Source: Pseudomonas asuensis | GTDB lineage: Bacteria; Pseudomonadota; Gammaproteobacteria; Pseudomonadales; Pseudomonadaceae | DNA length: 64,000 nt | NCBI RefSeq assembly: GCF_014646755.1 | Contig: NZ_BMNW01000003.1 | Location: forward strand, 1 to 64,000 | Direction of reading: 5' to 3' | In this document: positions 1 through 6,782 of the stretch, in pieces | Layout: every line of letters starts with the position of its first letter | Numbering within the stretch: position 1 is the stretch's first letter | Notes under the pieces: model-generated | Told to the model about the DNA's origin: nothing | The model's database searches: none | The model's input: the letters and a program-made list of their open reading frames with translations, nothing else | Position numbers and translations under genes: made by a program

Positions 1-27
1 TGCATTCATCGTCAAGCACCTATACCC

Positions 28-59
28 AAAACCCCCAGGCCCAACGGCCCGGGGGTTTT
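28..59. terminator. Rho-independent terminator upstream of birA
   Basis: A hairpin is visible: AAAACCCCC at 28-36 pairs with GGGGGTTTT at 51-59, with an inner GGCC/GGCC stem and a CAAC loop. The T-run and the A-run make it work in either direction. In P. aeruginosa an rRNA operon ends just before birA, so this is probably the end of such an operon (inference; the rRNA is outside the window). Confidence 0.8.
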
Positions 60-79
60 GCTTTGTGCGGATAAAAAAT

Positions 80-1036
80 ATGGCTGTTTCCTTACTACTT
101 GAATGTCTTGCTGATGGTCAGTTTCATTCCGGAGAAGAATTGGGCGCGCTTTTGGGTATTAGCCGTAGTGCTGTCTGGAAGCAGCTGCAAGGAATAGAAC
201 AACGTACGGGTCTGTCGTTCTTTAAAGTACCTGGAAAAGGTTATCGCCTCGCTGAACCCCTTAATTTACTGGCTAACAATAGAATCGATTTTGACGAGTG
301 GCCGGTAGAGATTCTAGATACGATCGACTCTACCAATGCTGAGGCATTACGTCGTGTTATGGGGCAGCGTAGTCATGCACCTTTCGTTCTGCTGGCCGAG
401 CATCAAACTTCTGGCAGAGGGCGTAGGGGAAGAGCGTGGGTCAGTCCTTATGCGAAAAATCTTTACTTAACGGCAGCTGTCACTATTTACGGCGGTATCA
501 AACAGTTAGAAGGCTTGAGTTTGGTGGTGGGGCTTGCTGTTGTTTCCACTCTTAAAAAGCTCAACTTAGTACAGGCCGGTCTGAAGTGGCCTAACGATGT
601 TCTTCTATTTGGCCGTAAACTGTCCGGTATTCTCATTGAGCTATCAGGAGATCCTGCTGATAGCTGCACAGCCATTATTGGTATCGGCTTGAATGTGAAT
701 ATGCGCAATGCAGACAATATAGATCAGCCTTGGATTTCTTTACATGAGGCTCTAGGTAAGCCTGTTGATAGAAACCAATTAGCATCTTATTTGTTGCATG
801 AACTAAGTGATTGTTTAAAACTGCATCAAGCACACGGTTTTGCTGCATTGAAGGATGCATGGGAAGCCAATCATTTATGGCAGGGGCGAGATGTGATTCT
901 TTCTGCCGGTGCTAATCAAATTGAAGGCAAGGTGCTGGGCGTTGGGTTGGATGGATCGCTTAGGTTGAATATTGATGGCTACGAAAAGTCTTTCAATGGT
1001 GGTGAGCTCAGTTTGAGATTGCGTAATGATTCTTGA
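80..1036 (+). CDS. birA: Bifunctional biotin ligase / biotin operon repressor BirA
   Basis: BirA attaches biotin to the carboxyl-carrier subunit of acetyl-CoA carboxylase through biotinyl-5'-AMP and can repress biotin genes. The N-terminal winged helix-turn-helix covers about residues 1-60 (SGEELGALLGISRSAVWK). The ligase domain follows with the biotinyl-AMP loop GRGRRGRAW near residues 112-120 and KWPNDV further on. The C-terminal cap matches full-length proteins (318 aa). I chose ATG at 80; a GTG at 65 would add five residues not seen in relatives. The stop overlaps coaX by 11 bases, so the two are translationally coupled, as in other pseudomonads. Confidence 0.93.
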   Translation: MAVSLLLECLADGQFHSGEELGALLGISRSAVWKQLQGIEQRTGLSFFKVPGKGYRLAEPLNLLANNRIDFDEWPVEILDTIDSTNAEALRRVMGQRSHAPFVLLAEHQTSGRGRRGRAWVSPYAKNLYLTAAVTIYGGIKQLEGLSLVVGLAVVSTLKKLNLVQAGLKWPNDVLLFGRKLSGILIELSGDPADSCTAIIGIGLNVNMRNADNIDQPWISLHEALGKPVDRNQLASYLLHELSDCLKLHQAHGFAALKDAWEANHLWQGRDVILSAGANQIEGKVLGVGLDGSLRLNIDGYEKSFNGGELSLRLRNDS

Positions 1037-1772
1037 GCTTGACTGCGGCAATAGCCTGATTAAATGGCGCGTCCTTTCCAGGAGCGGTAGCGTTATAGCC
1101 AATGGGATTGCTCATTCTGACGATGAGCTTCTTTCAATGCTCGCATCAAGCGAAGGCCTTTCCCTGGAGCACGGTCGGCTTGTTAGCGTCCGTAGTGATC
1201 TTGAAACTACTGCCTTAATTGAGCGGCTTGATAAGACGTTTGGCTTAGGATGCCAACAGGCCAAGCCTGTTGAGTCTTTCCTTGGAGTAAAGAACGGATA
1301 CTCAGACTATCAACGACTAGGTATGGATCGTTGGCTTGCGCTGTTAGGCGGCTTCAAGTTGGCAGGTAATAAAGCATGTGTCGTGATTGATTTAGGTACT
1401 GCCGTTACTTCGGACTTTGTCGACCAGACTGGCCAGCATGCGGGGGGGTTTATTTGCCCAGGCATCCCCCTTATGCGCCGGGAGCTGCAAACGCATACCC
1501 GACGAATCCGCTATAACCCTGAGCTTGAAGCGACTAATGGGCATCCTCTGCCTGGGAAAAACACTATGCATGCTGTCGAGGGAGGGTGCGTGTATATGCT
1601 CCGTGGGTTTGTAAGGACGCAGTATGATCTGGCCTTTGAGCTGTTGGGGTCTGACTTTCTTGTCTTTCTTACTGGCGGAGATGCTGAATTGGTCAAGGAC
1701 GTTATTCCTGCTTCTCGTGTTGTACCTGACCTAGTCTTTGATGGTTTGGCCTTGGCTTGTCCTGTGGACTAA
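1026..1772 (+). CDS. coaX: Type III pantothenate kinase
   Basis: This enzyme phosphorylates pantothenate with ATP, the first committed step of coenzyme A synthesis. It belongs to the ASKHA fold: the N-terminal phosphate loop LDCGNSLIKW is at residues 4-13. The signatures GMDRWLALLGG and VIDLGTAVTSDFVD, and GGDAELV near the C terminus, are all present. Its length of 248 aa is typical. It overlaps birA upstream and the small membrane-protein gene downstream, forming one transcription unit. Type III kinases need a monovalent cation and are not inhibited by CoA (family knowledge). Confidence 0.93.
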   Translation: MILELDCGNSLIKWRVLSRSGSVIANGIAHSDDELLSMLASSEGLSLEHGRLVSVRSDLETTALIERLDKTFGLGCQQAKPVESFLGVKNGYSDYQRLGMDRWLALLGGFKLAGNKACVVIDLGTAVTSDFVDQTGQHAGGFICPGIPLMRRELQTHTRRIRYNPELEATNGHPLPGKNTMHAVEGGCVYMLRGFVRTQYDLAFELLGSDFLVFLTGGDAELVKDVIPASRVVPDLVFDGLALACPVD

Positions 1773-1957
1773 TGATGATGCGATGGCTTTTCGTTTTCCT
1801 ATTGGCTTTGAATGTATTCTATTACGTATGGAATCAGCAGCAGGCGCCTTTGCGCGCAAAGGAAATTACTCCGCTAAGCTTGTATAAAAGTGAGCGGGAC
1901 AATATACGCTTGCTACATGAGCCTGAAGCACCTCAAACGGATGCTAGGATTAAATAG
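1772..1957 (+). CDS. Truncated SPOR-family membrane protein (SPOR domain lost)
   Basis: In other Pseudomonas the gene after coaX encodes a protein of about 200 residues with one N-terminal membrane helix and a C-terminal peptidoglycan-binding SPOR domain. Here only the N-terminal part remains: MRWLFVFLLALNVFYYVW is a clear membrane segment, followed by a short polar tail, and the frame stops after 61 codons. Start choices are ATG at 1772, 1775 or 1778; the first overlaps the coaX stop by one base. No SPOR-like sequence follows before the DUF3301 gene. I infer a remnant left by a chromosomal rearrangement; a short functional membrane peptide cannot be excluded. Confidence 0.6.
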   Translation: MMMRWLFVFLLALNVFYYVWNQQQAPLRAKEITPLSLYKSERDNIRLLHEPEAPQTDARIK

Positions 1958-2029
1958 TAAATAGCAAGAGCTGGTTGGTTTTCTTAGAGTTAGGCGCTTG
2001 GGAAGACGGCTTGGTGTAGGTGATTATTC

Positions 2030-2437
2030 ATGCTGACCTTAGGTAATATTTTTGCATTTTTACTAGCCGCTTCAGCCTGCGCCTGGCTATGGCACTCTCA
2101 TGGGTTGCGTGAGCGTGCGTTGGCTTTGGTGAAAGACCAATGCCATAAGCGTGATGTAGAGCTTTTGGATGAGAACGTAGCGTTTCGCCGCTTTTCCTTT
2201 ATGCGTGATGCAAAAGGCTTCAGGCGGTTTGCTCGCGTTTACGATTTTGAATTCACTACTACAGGTGAGCAGCGTTTAGCTGGTAAGGTAGTATTGTTTG
2301 GCTATCGCCTAGGGCTTATTGAATTTGCGCCTTATGCTGTTCCTGAAGTGCCTGTAGTCAATGACCCCCGCGTAGTTGACATGGCTTCATGGCGACGAGC
2401 CCGCGAGGAAAAGGATGATCGGCGCCTAGCCGATTAA
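2030..2437 (+). CDS. DUF3301 family membrane-anchored protein
   Basis: A 135-residue protein with an N-terminal hydrophobic segment (about residues 4-22) followed by a basic, soluble domain. The pattern RERALALVKDQCHKRDVELLDENVAFRR-like with RLGLIEFAP later fits DUF3301, a family of unknown function found across gammaproteobacteria. The single helix and the Cys in the family-conserved DQC segment suggest a membrane-anchored cytoplasmic or periplasmic protein. ATG at 2030 lies 72 bases after the preceding stop; no strong Shine-Dalgarno is evident. No function can be stated from sequence alone. Confidence 0.75.
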   Translation: MLTLGNIFAFLLAASACAWLWHSHGLRERALALVKDQCHKRDVELLDENVAFRRFSFMRDAKGFRRFARVYDFEFTTTGEQRLAGKVVLFGYRLGLIEFAPYAVPEVPVVNDPRVVDMASWRRAREEKDDRRLAD

Positions 2438-2823
2438 TACCTGTAAATGCATTGTGCTATTAATGATTTCTCTTTCCCTTGCCTAACTGCCGTTGTTGCA
2501 AATCTATTAGGCCCCAGATAGCTGAAACGCTATTAAAGCTCTGCATTCATAAATGTGCAGCCTCCCTGTCTTCACTAAATAACCTTCTACTTTTTTGCGC
2601 GTGCTGGCGATCAGTAACCTTTAAGCTGGTCATCTTGACTTCTTAGTATCTGATCAAACGTGCGCAAGATGCGTAGGTGATATTCATTCGAAGTGTTTGA
2701 ATCTGTTTTTTGTCTTATGCCACTATTTATATGTGCCGCTGCTAGGCAAAGGTTTTGTGCTGCCTTTTTCAGACTGGTCTAGAGCAGACAACAAAACTCA
2801 TTATTGACTTGGAGATCGCGCCG
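2438..2823. other. Intergenic stretch without a recognisable gene
   Basis: About 385 bases between the DUF3301 gene and a small broken gene. I see short AT-rich inverted repeats only (for example CTGCA...TGCAG near 2541-2560), no coding-like frame and no RNA gene. It probably carries the promoter of the following small gene. Confidence 0.4.
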
Positions 2824-3084
2824 TTGAATAGCAATGTTATTTCAATCAAACCTGACAGCCCTGAGGATCAAGAGCGGCTAGAGGCTCAATTGAGCTTTCT
2901 ACAAAAGGCCTCTTTAAGATTAATGCATCGCAACGGTACTAAAGCAACCTTGTTGGTTCTAGAGCGCTGGCGAACCCGTTAAGATGAGATTCAGATTGTA
3001 TTTACTCCTGGTGTTGTCGAGGCCTTAGGCGCTCTGGAAGGGCGTGAGCTACTGAGCGCAGCGATGAGTGCTGCGAGAGTCTAA
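2824..3084 (+). pseudogene. Small gene interrupted by an in-frame TAA
   Basis: From a TTG at 2824, eight bases after GGAG, a coding-like frame runs NSNVISIKPDSPEDQERLEAQL and on through LLVLERWRTR to a TAA at 2980-2982. The same frame continues without further stops as DEIQIVFTPGVVEALGALEG and on to TAA at 3082-3084, where a hairpin with a T-run follows. Both halves have amphipathic, protein-like composition, so the TAA looks like a nonsense mutation in an 86-codon gene. I do not recognise the family. A real 52-residue product ending at 2982 is the alternative. Confidence 0.45.
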
Positions 3085-3124
3085 GCAGTAACGTGCTGTT
3101 TGGGGACCTTTCTACTGCATTTTT
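3085..3124 (+). terminator. Possible terminator after the broken small gene
   Basis: GCAGTA at 3085-3090 pairs with TACTGC at 3113-3118, followed by ATTTTT. The stem is short and the loop long, so this is weak, but its position directly after the stop at 3084 fits. Confidence 0.35.
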
Positions 3125-3190
3125 CGTCAGATTCGAATGACTGAGTAAGCCTTTCAGCCGAGAGGCTCCTAGATATTCTCTGGAGGTTTT

Positions 3191-3985
3191 ATGCAGATTG
3201 ATCTTTCCGGTAAAACAGCCATCGTTACCGGCTCCACTAGAGGGATTGGTTTCTCTATTGCAAAAGGGCTTGCTCAGGCAGGGGCTACGGTTGTTATAAA
3301 CGGGCGCTCAGCTTCGTCAGTAAATGAAGCTGTTAATGCTTTAAAGCAAAACGTGCCGGGTGCTGCAGTAAGAGGCGTAGCTGCCGATGTGGGAAAGGCT
3401 GAAGGGTGTGCGGTATTAAAAGCTACTGAGCCTGAAGCCGATATTCTGATTAACAACACGGGTATATACGGACCGCAGGACTTTTTCGAGACTACTGATG
3501 ATGTTTGGACAGAGTTCTTCGAAGTCAATGTGATGTCAGGTGTACGGCTATCGCGAGAGTACTTGCCCGGTATGGTCTCTCGTCAGTGGGGAAGGGTAAT
3601 CTTTATTTCTTCCGAATCAGCGCTCAATATCCCAGCTGATATGATTCATTATGGTTTCACTAAGACGGCTAATCTTTCTGTCGCGCGCGGTTTGGCTAAG
3701 CGAATGGCTGGTACAGGCGTTACGGTGAATTCCATCCTACCGGGGCCGACGCTATCGGAAGGCGTAGCAGATATGCTTAAGGAGGCACGGGAGCGTACCG
3801 GTCAGACATTAGAAGAGATAGCGGCTGACTTCGTAAAGGAAAACCGTCCCAGCTCGATTATTCAACGTGCAGCAACAACTGAAGAAGTTGCAAACCTAGT
3901 CGTCTATACAGTTTCTCCTCTGGCGTCAGCGACTACGGGCGCTGCGTTGCGTGTTGATGGTGGAGTTGTAGATACAATTGCTTGA
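3191..3985 (+). CDS. SDR family NAD(P)-dependent oxidoreductase
   Basis: A classical short-chain dehydrogenase/reductase of 264 residues. The cofactor motif TGSTRGIG is at residues 14-21. The usual NNAG is NNTG near residues 88-91. The catalytic Ser sits in ISSESA near residue 139, and the catalytic pair YxxxK is Y154-G-F-T-K158. The C-terminal LRVDGG is typical of FabG-like members. ATG at 3191 is preceded by a good ribosome site, TGGAGG. The substrate is unknown. The stop lies just before the start of the next gene, suggesting cotranscription with the secreted protein downstream. Confidence 0.88.
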   Translation: MQIDLSGKTAIVTGSTRGIGFSIAKGLAQAGATVVINGRSASSVNEAVNALKQNVPGAAVRGVAADVGKAEGCAVLKATEPEADILINNTGIYGPQDFFETTDDVWTEFFEVNVMSGVRLSREYLPGMVSRQWGRVIFISSESALNIPADMIHYGFTKTANLSVARGLAKRMAGTGVTVNSILPGPTLSEGVADMLKEARERTGQTLEEIAADFVKENRPSSIIQRAATTEEVANLVVYTVSPLASATTGAALRVDGGVVDTIA

Positions 3986-3986
3986 T

Positions 3987-4487
3987 ATGCGAAGGATGAA
4001 GACCTTTGTAGCGTGGTTTTTTGGGAATATCCTTCTGGCAACTACCAGCGAGGCCGCACCCTTGCCCTTGGGGCTGGATAAATCACAATTTGAGCGGCGT
4101 GTTCCTGCTTATTTAAAGACTTTGCCCAGCTGTAAAGCTTTAACCCTAAGCGATCCGCACCCCATGATTGAGGAAGCAGGAGCAGGATGGAAATATTTTG
4201 CTCAAGGTGCTTCTAAGTCTGAAGTGCTTGTACAAGCATCAGATGAACAATTGACGCGCATTATTGTGAAAGCATCATCTAGCTCTGAGCCAGTGCTGCG
4301 CGATATGCGATGTATGACCTATGCGCTTATGCTTGCAGTGCAGCCTAAGTATTCAATTCAGCACTTAGTATTATCTGACTCGAAGAAGTTGTGGCGGCTT
4401 GCGCAAGGTGGGCCATATAGACAGCTTTATTTTTTTATCACATTCGAAGCACGGCTAACGCCTGTGCAACTGGATGTTTATCGCTGA
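3987..4487 (+). CDS. Secreted protein of unknown function
   Basis: A protein of about 166 residues with a short basic N terminus, a hydrophobic run (FVAWFFGNILLATTSEA) and a probable signal-peptidase site after SEA, so it should be exported. The mature part has two cysteines (PSCKAL and RDMRCMTY), compatible with a disulfide. I do not recognise the family. Start choice is uncertain: TTG 3978 would overlap the SDR gene, ATG 3987 follows its stop directly, and ATG 3996 is also possible. The tight spacing to the SDR gene implies an operon. Confidence 0.6.
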   Translation: MRRMKTFVAWFFGNILLATTSEAAPLPLGLDKSQFERRVPAYLKTLPSCKALTLSDPHPMIEEAGAGWKYFAQGASKSEVLVQASDEQLTRIIVKASSSSEPVLRDMRCMTYALMLAVQPKYSIQHLVLSDSKKLWRLAQGGPYRQLYFFITFEARLTPVQLDVYR

Positions 4488-4509
4488 GTCCCGTAGCTAA
4501 ACTAGATAA

Positions 4510-4545
4510 AATATTTTTCTAAAAAAATCTGTTTAGAAAAATATT
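4510..4545. promoter_or_regulatory. Perfect 14-bp AT-rich inverted repeat before the RpiR gene
   Basis: AATATTTTTCTAAA at 4510-4523 is an exact reverse complement of TTTAGAAAAATATT at 4532-4545, with an 8-base spacer. It lies 160-200 bases upstream of the RpiR-type regulator. A dimeric-regulator operator or a terminator of the preceding gene (stop at 4487) are both possible; the perfect symmetry and low GC favour an operator. Confidence 0.5.
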
Positions 4546-4707
4546 CTCGTGTTTTAAGCTGGAATTCCGGCGACTAACAGCGAAGAAGACCGCTCCTTAA
4601 TTTCTTTCTTTTGCAGATGTTCCTGAAGAATAAAGGGCATTTTCAATTACGTTAGCGTTTGGTTTCGTTTAGTGCCCTGCTGTAACGATTCATCTAAAGG
4701 ATGCGAA

Positions 4708-5604
4708 ATGCCTAATACTGACTCTTTTGTCTCTTCCACTGTAGCCCCTACTAATGTGGAAGCCCTGCAACAAATGATTACGGCAGAGTATGAGTCTCTA
4801 CCACGGCAGCTCAAGCGTGTGGCTGCATATATGAGCCAGCAAAGCGACCGTGTAATGGTTGACCGCATTAGCGATATTGCTCGTCAATGTGAAGTGCATC
4901 CATCAGCTATTGTGAGATTTTCCCAACGTTTCGGTTTCAAGGGCTTTAGTGAAATGCAGGCCCTGTTCCGTGAGGCGTACACACATAAAGCAACACCAGT
5001 ACAGAACTATCAGCAGCGTATCCGTCGGATGATAGCCAATAAATCCCAGTCGGCTGCAGGAAGTGACTTGGCGCGTGAGTGCATTAGCGCCACGCGCTCA
5101 GGTTTGGATAGATTAGGGGAGGAGCTGGATGACCAAGCCTTTGAAAAAGCAGTGGATCTACTGGTTAATGCCGAGAATATTTACGTAGTAGGGGTTCGCC
5201 GTTCGTTTGCTGTAGCACATTACTTCGTTTACAACCTGCAGCATACCAATAAGCGTATTCACCTGGTGTCTGGCCTGGGAGGTAGCTACCGCGAGCAGAT
5301 GCGTAGTGTGCGAGCCAATGACCTTGTTGTGGCAATCAGCTTCACGCCTTATGGTAAGGAAAGTCAGCAATGCGTACGTATTGCACAGCATAATCAAGCC
5401 AAGACGCTCATTATTACAGATAGTCAATTATCACCTTTAGCCAAGCGAGCCAGCGCGCTGCTATTAGTCAATGAAGGAAGCGCGTTTGCGTTCCGCTCCC
5501 TGAGCGCCACTTTATGCCTATGCCAAGCCTTGTTCATTGCCTTGGCCTATCGTCTGGAAATGAAAGTAGACGAGATGCATGAACAGGTTGGATTTGACGA
5601 TTGA
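4708..5604 (+). CDS. MurR/RpiR family transcriptional regulator
   Basis: A 298-residue regulator with an N-terminal HTH_6 domain (about residues 20-95; ISDIARQCEVHPSAIVRFSQ is the recognition region, then RFGFKGFSEMQ) and a C-terminal SIS domain that normally binds a sugar phosphate (about residues 140-270; VVGVRRSFAVAHYF, ISFTPYGKES). ATG at 4708 is chosen because AAAGGA precedes it by a good distance; an upstream in-frame start at 4672 lacks one. No sugar-metabolism gene is adjacent, so the ligand is unknown. The SIS phosphosugar site has RRSFAVA where many members have G-x-S-S, so ligand binding may differ. Confidence 0.82.
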   Translation: MPNTDSFVSSTVAPTNVEALQQMITAEYESLPRQLKRVAAYMSQQSDRVMVDRISDIARQCEVHPSAIVRFSQRFGFKGFSEMQALFREAYTHKATPVQNYQQRIRRMIANKSQSAAGSDLARECISATRSGLDRLGEELDDQAFEKAVDLLVNAENIYVVGVRRSFAVAHYFVYNLQHTNKRIHLVSGLGGSYREQMRSVRANDLVVAISFTPYGKESQQCVRIAQHNQAKTLIITDSQLSPLAKRASALLLVNEGSAFAFRSLSATLCLCQALFIALAYRLEMKVDEMHEQVGFDD

Positions 5605-5682
5605 TGTGTAGCGTTCAATGAGTGGGGCACTACTGGCCAAGGATATTGCCTAAAGAATACATCTTAATGAGTGAGGTGGATC

Positions 5683-5838
5683 ATGACCGATGAGCATGCA
5701 AAACGCAGCACTGCAGAAACACCTGAAGAAGCTAGTAAGGTAGGCGAAGTAAACAAATCCCAAAATGAAAAGGGAGGGGAACAGCGCCGCACTAAATTCA
5801 ACGAGCCAGAGGATCCTCAAGCACAGCGCTCTCGGTAA
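5683..5838 (+). CDS. Small hydrophilic protein (51 aa)
   Basis: A short frame starting MTDEHAKRSTAETPEEASK and ending QAQRSR. It is very hydrophilic, rich in Glu, Lys, Asn and Gln, with no hydrophobic core, so probably disordered. A good ribosome site, GAGGTGGA, lies just before the ATG. Codon usage looks like a real gene, and the next gene begins six bases after the stop, suggesting cotranscription with the DUF1810 gene. I believe similar small proteins occur in Pseudomonas, but I cannot assign a function. Confidence 0.6.
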   Translation: MTDEHAKRSTAETPEEASKVGEVNKSQNEKGGEQRRTKFNEPEDPQAQRSR

Positions 5839-5843
5839 ATCGT

Positions 5844-6269
5844 ATGTCAGATCGTTACGATTTGCAGCGTTTCGTAGACGCCCAAGAGCCAGTTTGGCAG
5901 CAGGTGCTTGAAGAGCTTCGGGAGGGCGATAAACGCACACACTGGATGTGGTTCGTTTTTCCTCAGTTACAGGGGCTTGGGCACAGCGCCACAGCGAAAT
6001 ACTACGCCTTGTCAGGTTTGGATGAGGCGGCTGCCTACCTTGAGCATGAGCTTTTGGGGGCTCGTCTGAGGATATGCTGTGCGGTCGTAAATGAACTGGA
6101 AGGGTTATCGGTGAAGCAGATATTTGGTCATCCTGATGATTTAAAGTTTCATTCATCAATGACCCTATTCGCACAGGTAGCAGGTGAGCATAGTCCGTAC
6201 GCTATAGCATTGGCCAAGTATTTTGGCGGTCAAGCAGACTCTCATACGCTGCGGTTACTTCAGCAGTAA
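5844..6269 (+). CDS. DUF1810 family protein
   Basis: A 141-residue protein matching the DUF1810 pattern: DLQRFVDAQEPVWQQ at the N terminus, then the family-defining THWMWFVFPQLQGLG and SATAKYYAL, ending with KFHSSMTLFAQV. The length is normal and there is no signal peptide, so it is cytoplasmic. The family is widespread and of unknown function. It follows the small 51-residue gene by six bases. An inverted-repeat terminator was not found between it and the convergent gene at 6287. Confidence 0.85.
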   Translation: MSDRYDLQRFVDAQEPVWQQVLEELREGDKRTHWMWFVFPQLQGLGHSATAKYYALSGLDEAAAYLEHELLGARLRICCAVVNELEGLSVKQIFGHPDDLKFHSSMTLFAQVAGEHSPYAIALAKYFGGQADSHTLRLLQQ

Positions 6270-6286
6270 CATTTGGCAGCCTCTAT

Positions 6287-6664
6287 TCAGGCTTGAGTGC
6301 CTTCACTGTCTTCCGAGGAACCGCCTAGCTGCTTATGTACTTCAGGTTGCTCAATTCCATCAACCCACCATTTTAGATGAGCACTGACTACTGTATGGGC
6401 AGCAAAGCCTAGCTTGTTGCGTACAGGACAAGCGCCGTTTTCACTCGCTTTCACTTCTCCCGCTTGTCGAGAGCGGTTGTTACCAGCCTTACCACTTGCT
6501 TGAACAACCATCTCAAACCGGACAGCCTGTCCGTTCCCTTTAAAGCACAGTTCTATCGATGCTTGTTGTGGGGAAACTGCATTTAGGTTCAGGTTAGCCT
6601 CTACGGGTGGGTTTGAGGCAGCAAGTAACAAGGCAGTCATAGGCAAGGCAAAGAGTCCGGGCAT
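6287..6664 (-). CDS. CsgH/CsgC-like curli-associated periplasmic protein (putative)
   Basis: A 125-residue protein with an N-terminal hydrophobic segment (LFALPMTALLLAASN) that should act as a signal peptide. The mature part looks like a small beta-sandwich: ASIELCFKGNG, VRFEMVVQASGKAGNNRSRQ, then GACPVRNKLG and VSAHLKWWVDG. The alternating strands and the G-N-x-S-R-Q turn resemble CsgH, the alphaproteobacterial counterpart of the curli-assembly inhibitor CsgC. Two cysteines could form a disulfide. It is the last gene of the curlin cluster on the minus strand, the place csgC holds in enterobacterial csgBAC. The assignment rests on context and pattern, not on a search. Confidence 0.5.
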   Translation of the reverse strand: MPGLFALPMTALLLAASNPPVEANLNLNAVSPQQASIELCFKGNGQAVRFEMVVQASGKAGNNRSRQAGEVKASENGACPVRNKLGFAAHTVVSAHLKWWVDGIEQPEVHKQLGGSSEDSEGTQA

Positions 6665-6730
6665 GTCAGTCTACGTTACGGTCATTTGAGCAAGCTGGAA
6701 ATCAGAGTAGCGTATTTTTGATCTTCTTGC

Positions 6731-6758
6731 GTAGACGCCCTCCGAAGAGGGCGTCTAC
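6731..6758 (-). promoter_or_regulatory. Strong UUCG-capped hairpin between curlin and CsgH-like genes
   Basis: GTAGACGCCCTC at 6731-6742 pairs perfectly with GAGGGCGTCTAC at 6747-6758. Read on the minus strand, the loop is C(UUCG)G, the most stable RNA tetraloop. No T-run follows on the minus strand, so it may be a 3'-end stabiliser or partial terminator that makes the upstream curlin mRNA more abundant than the downstream gene. Confidence 0.7.
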
Positions 6759-6782
6759 AGTACTGCTTGAATGTAACTGTGC

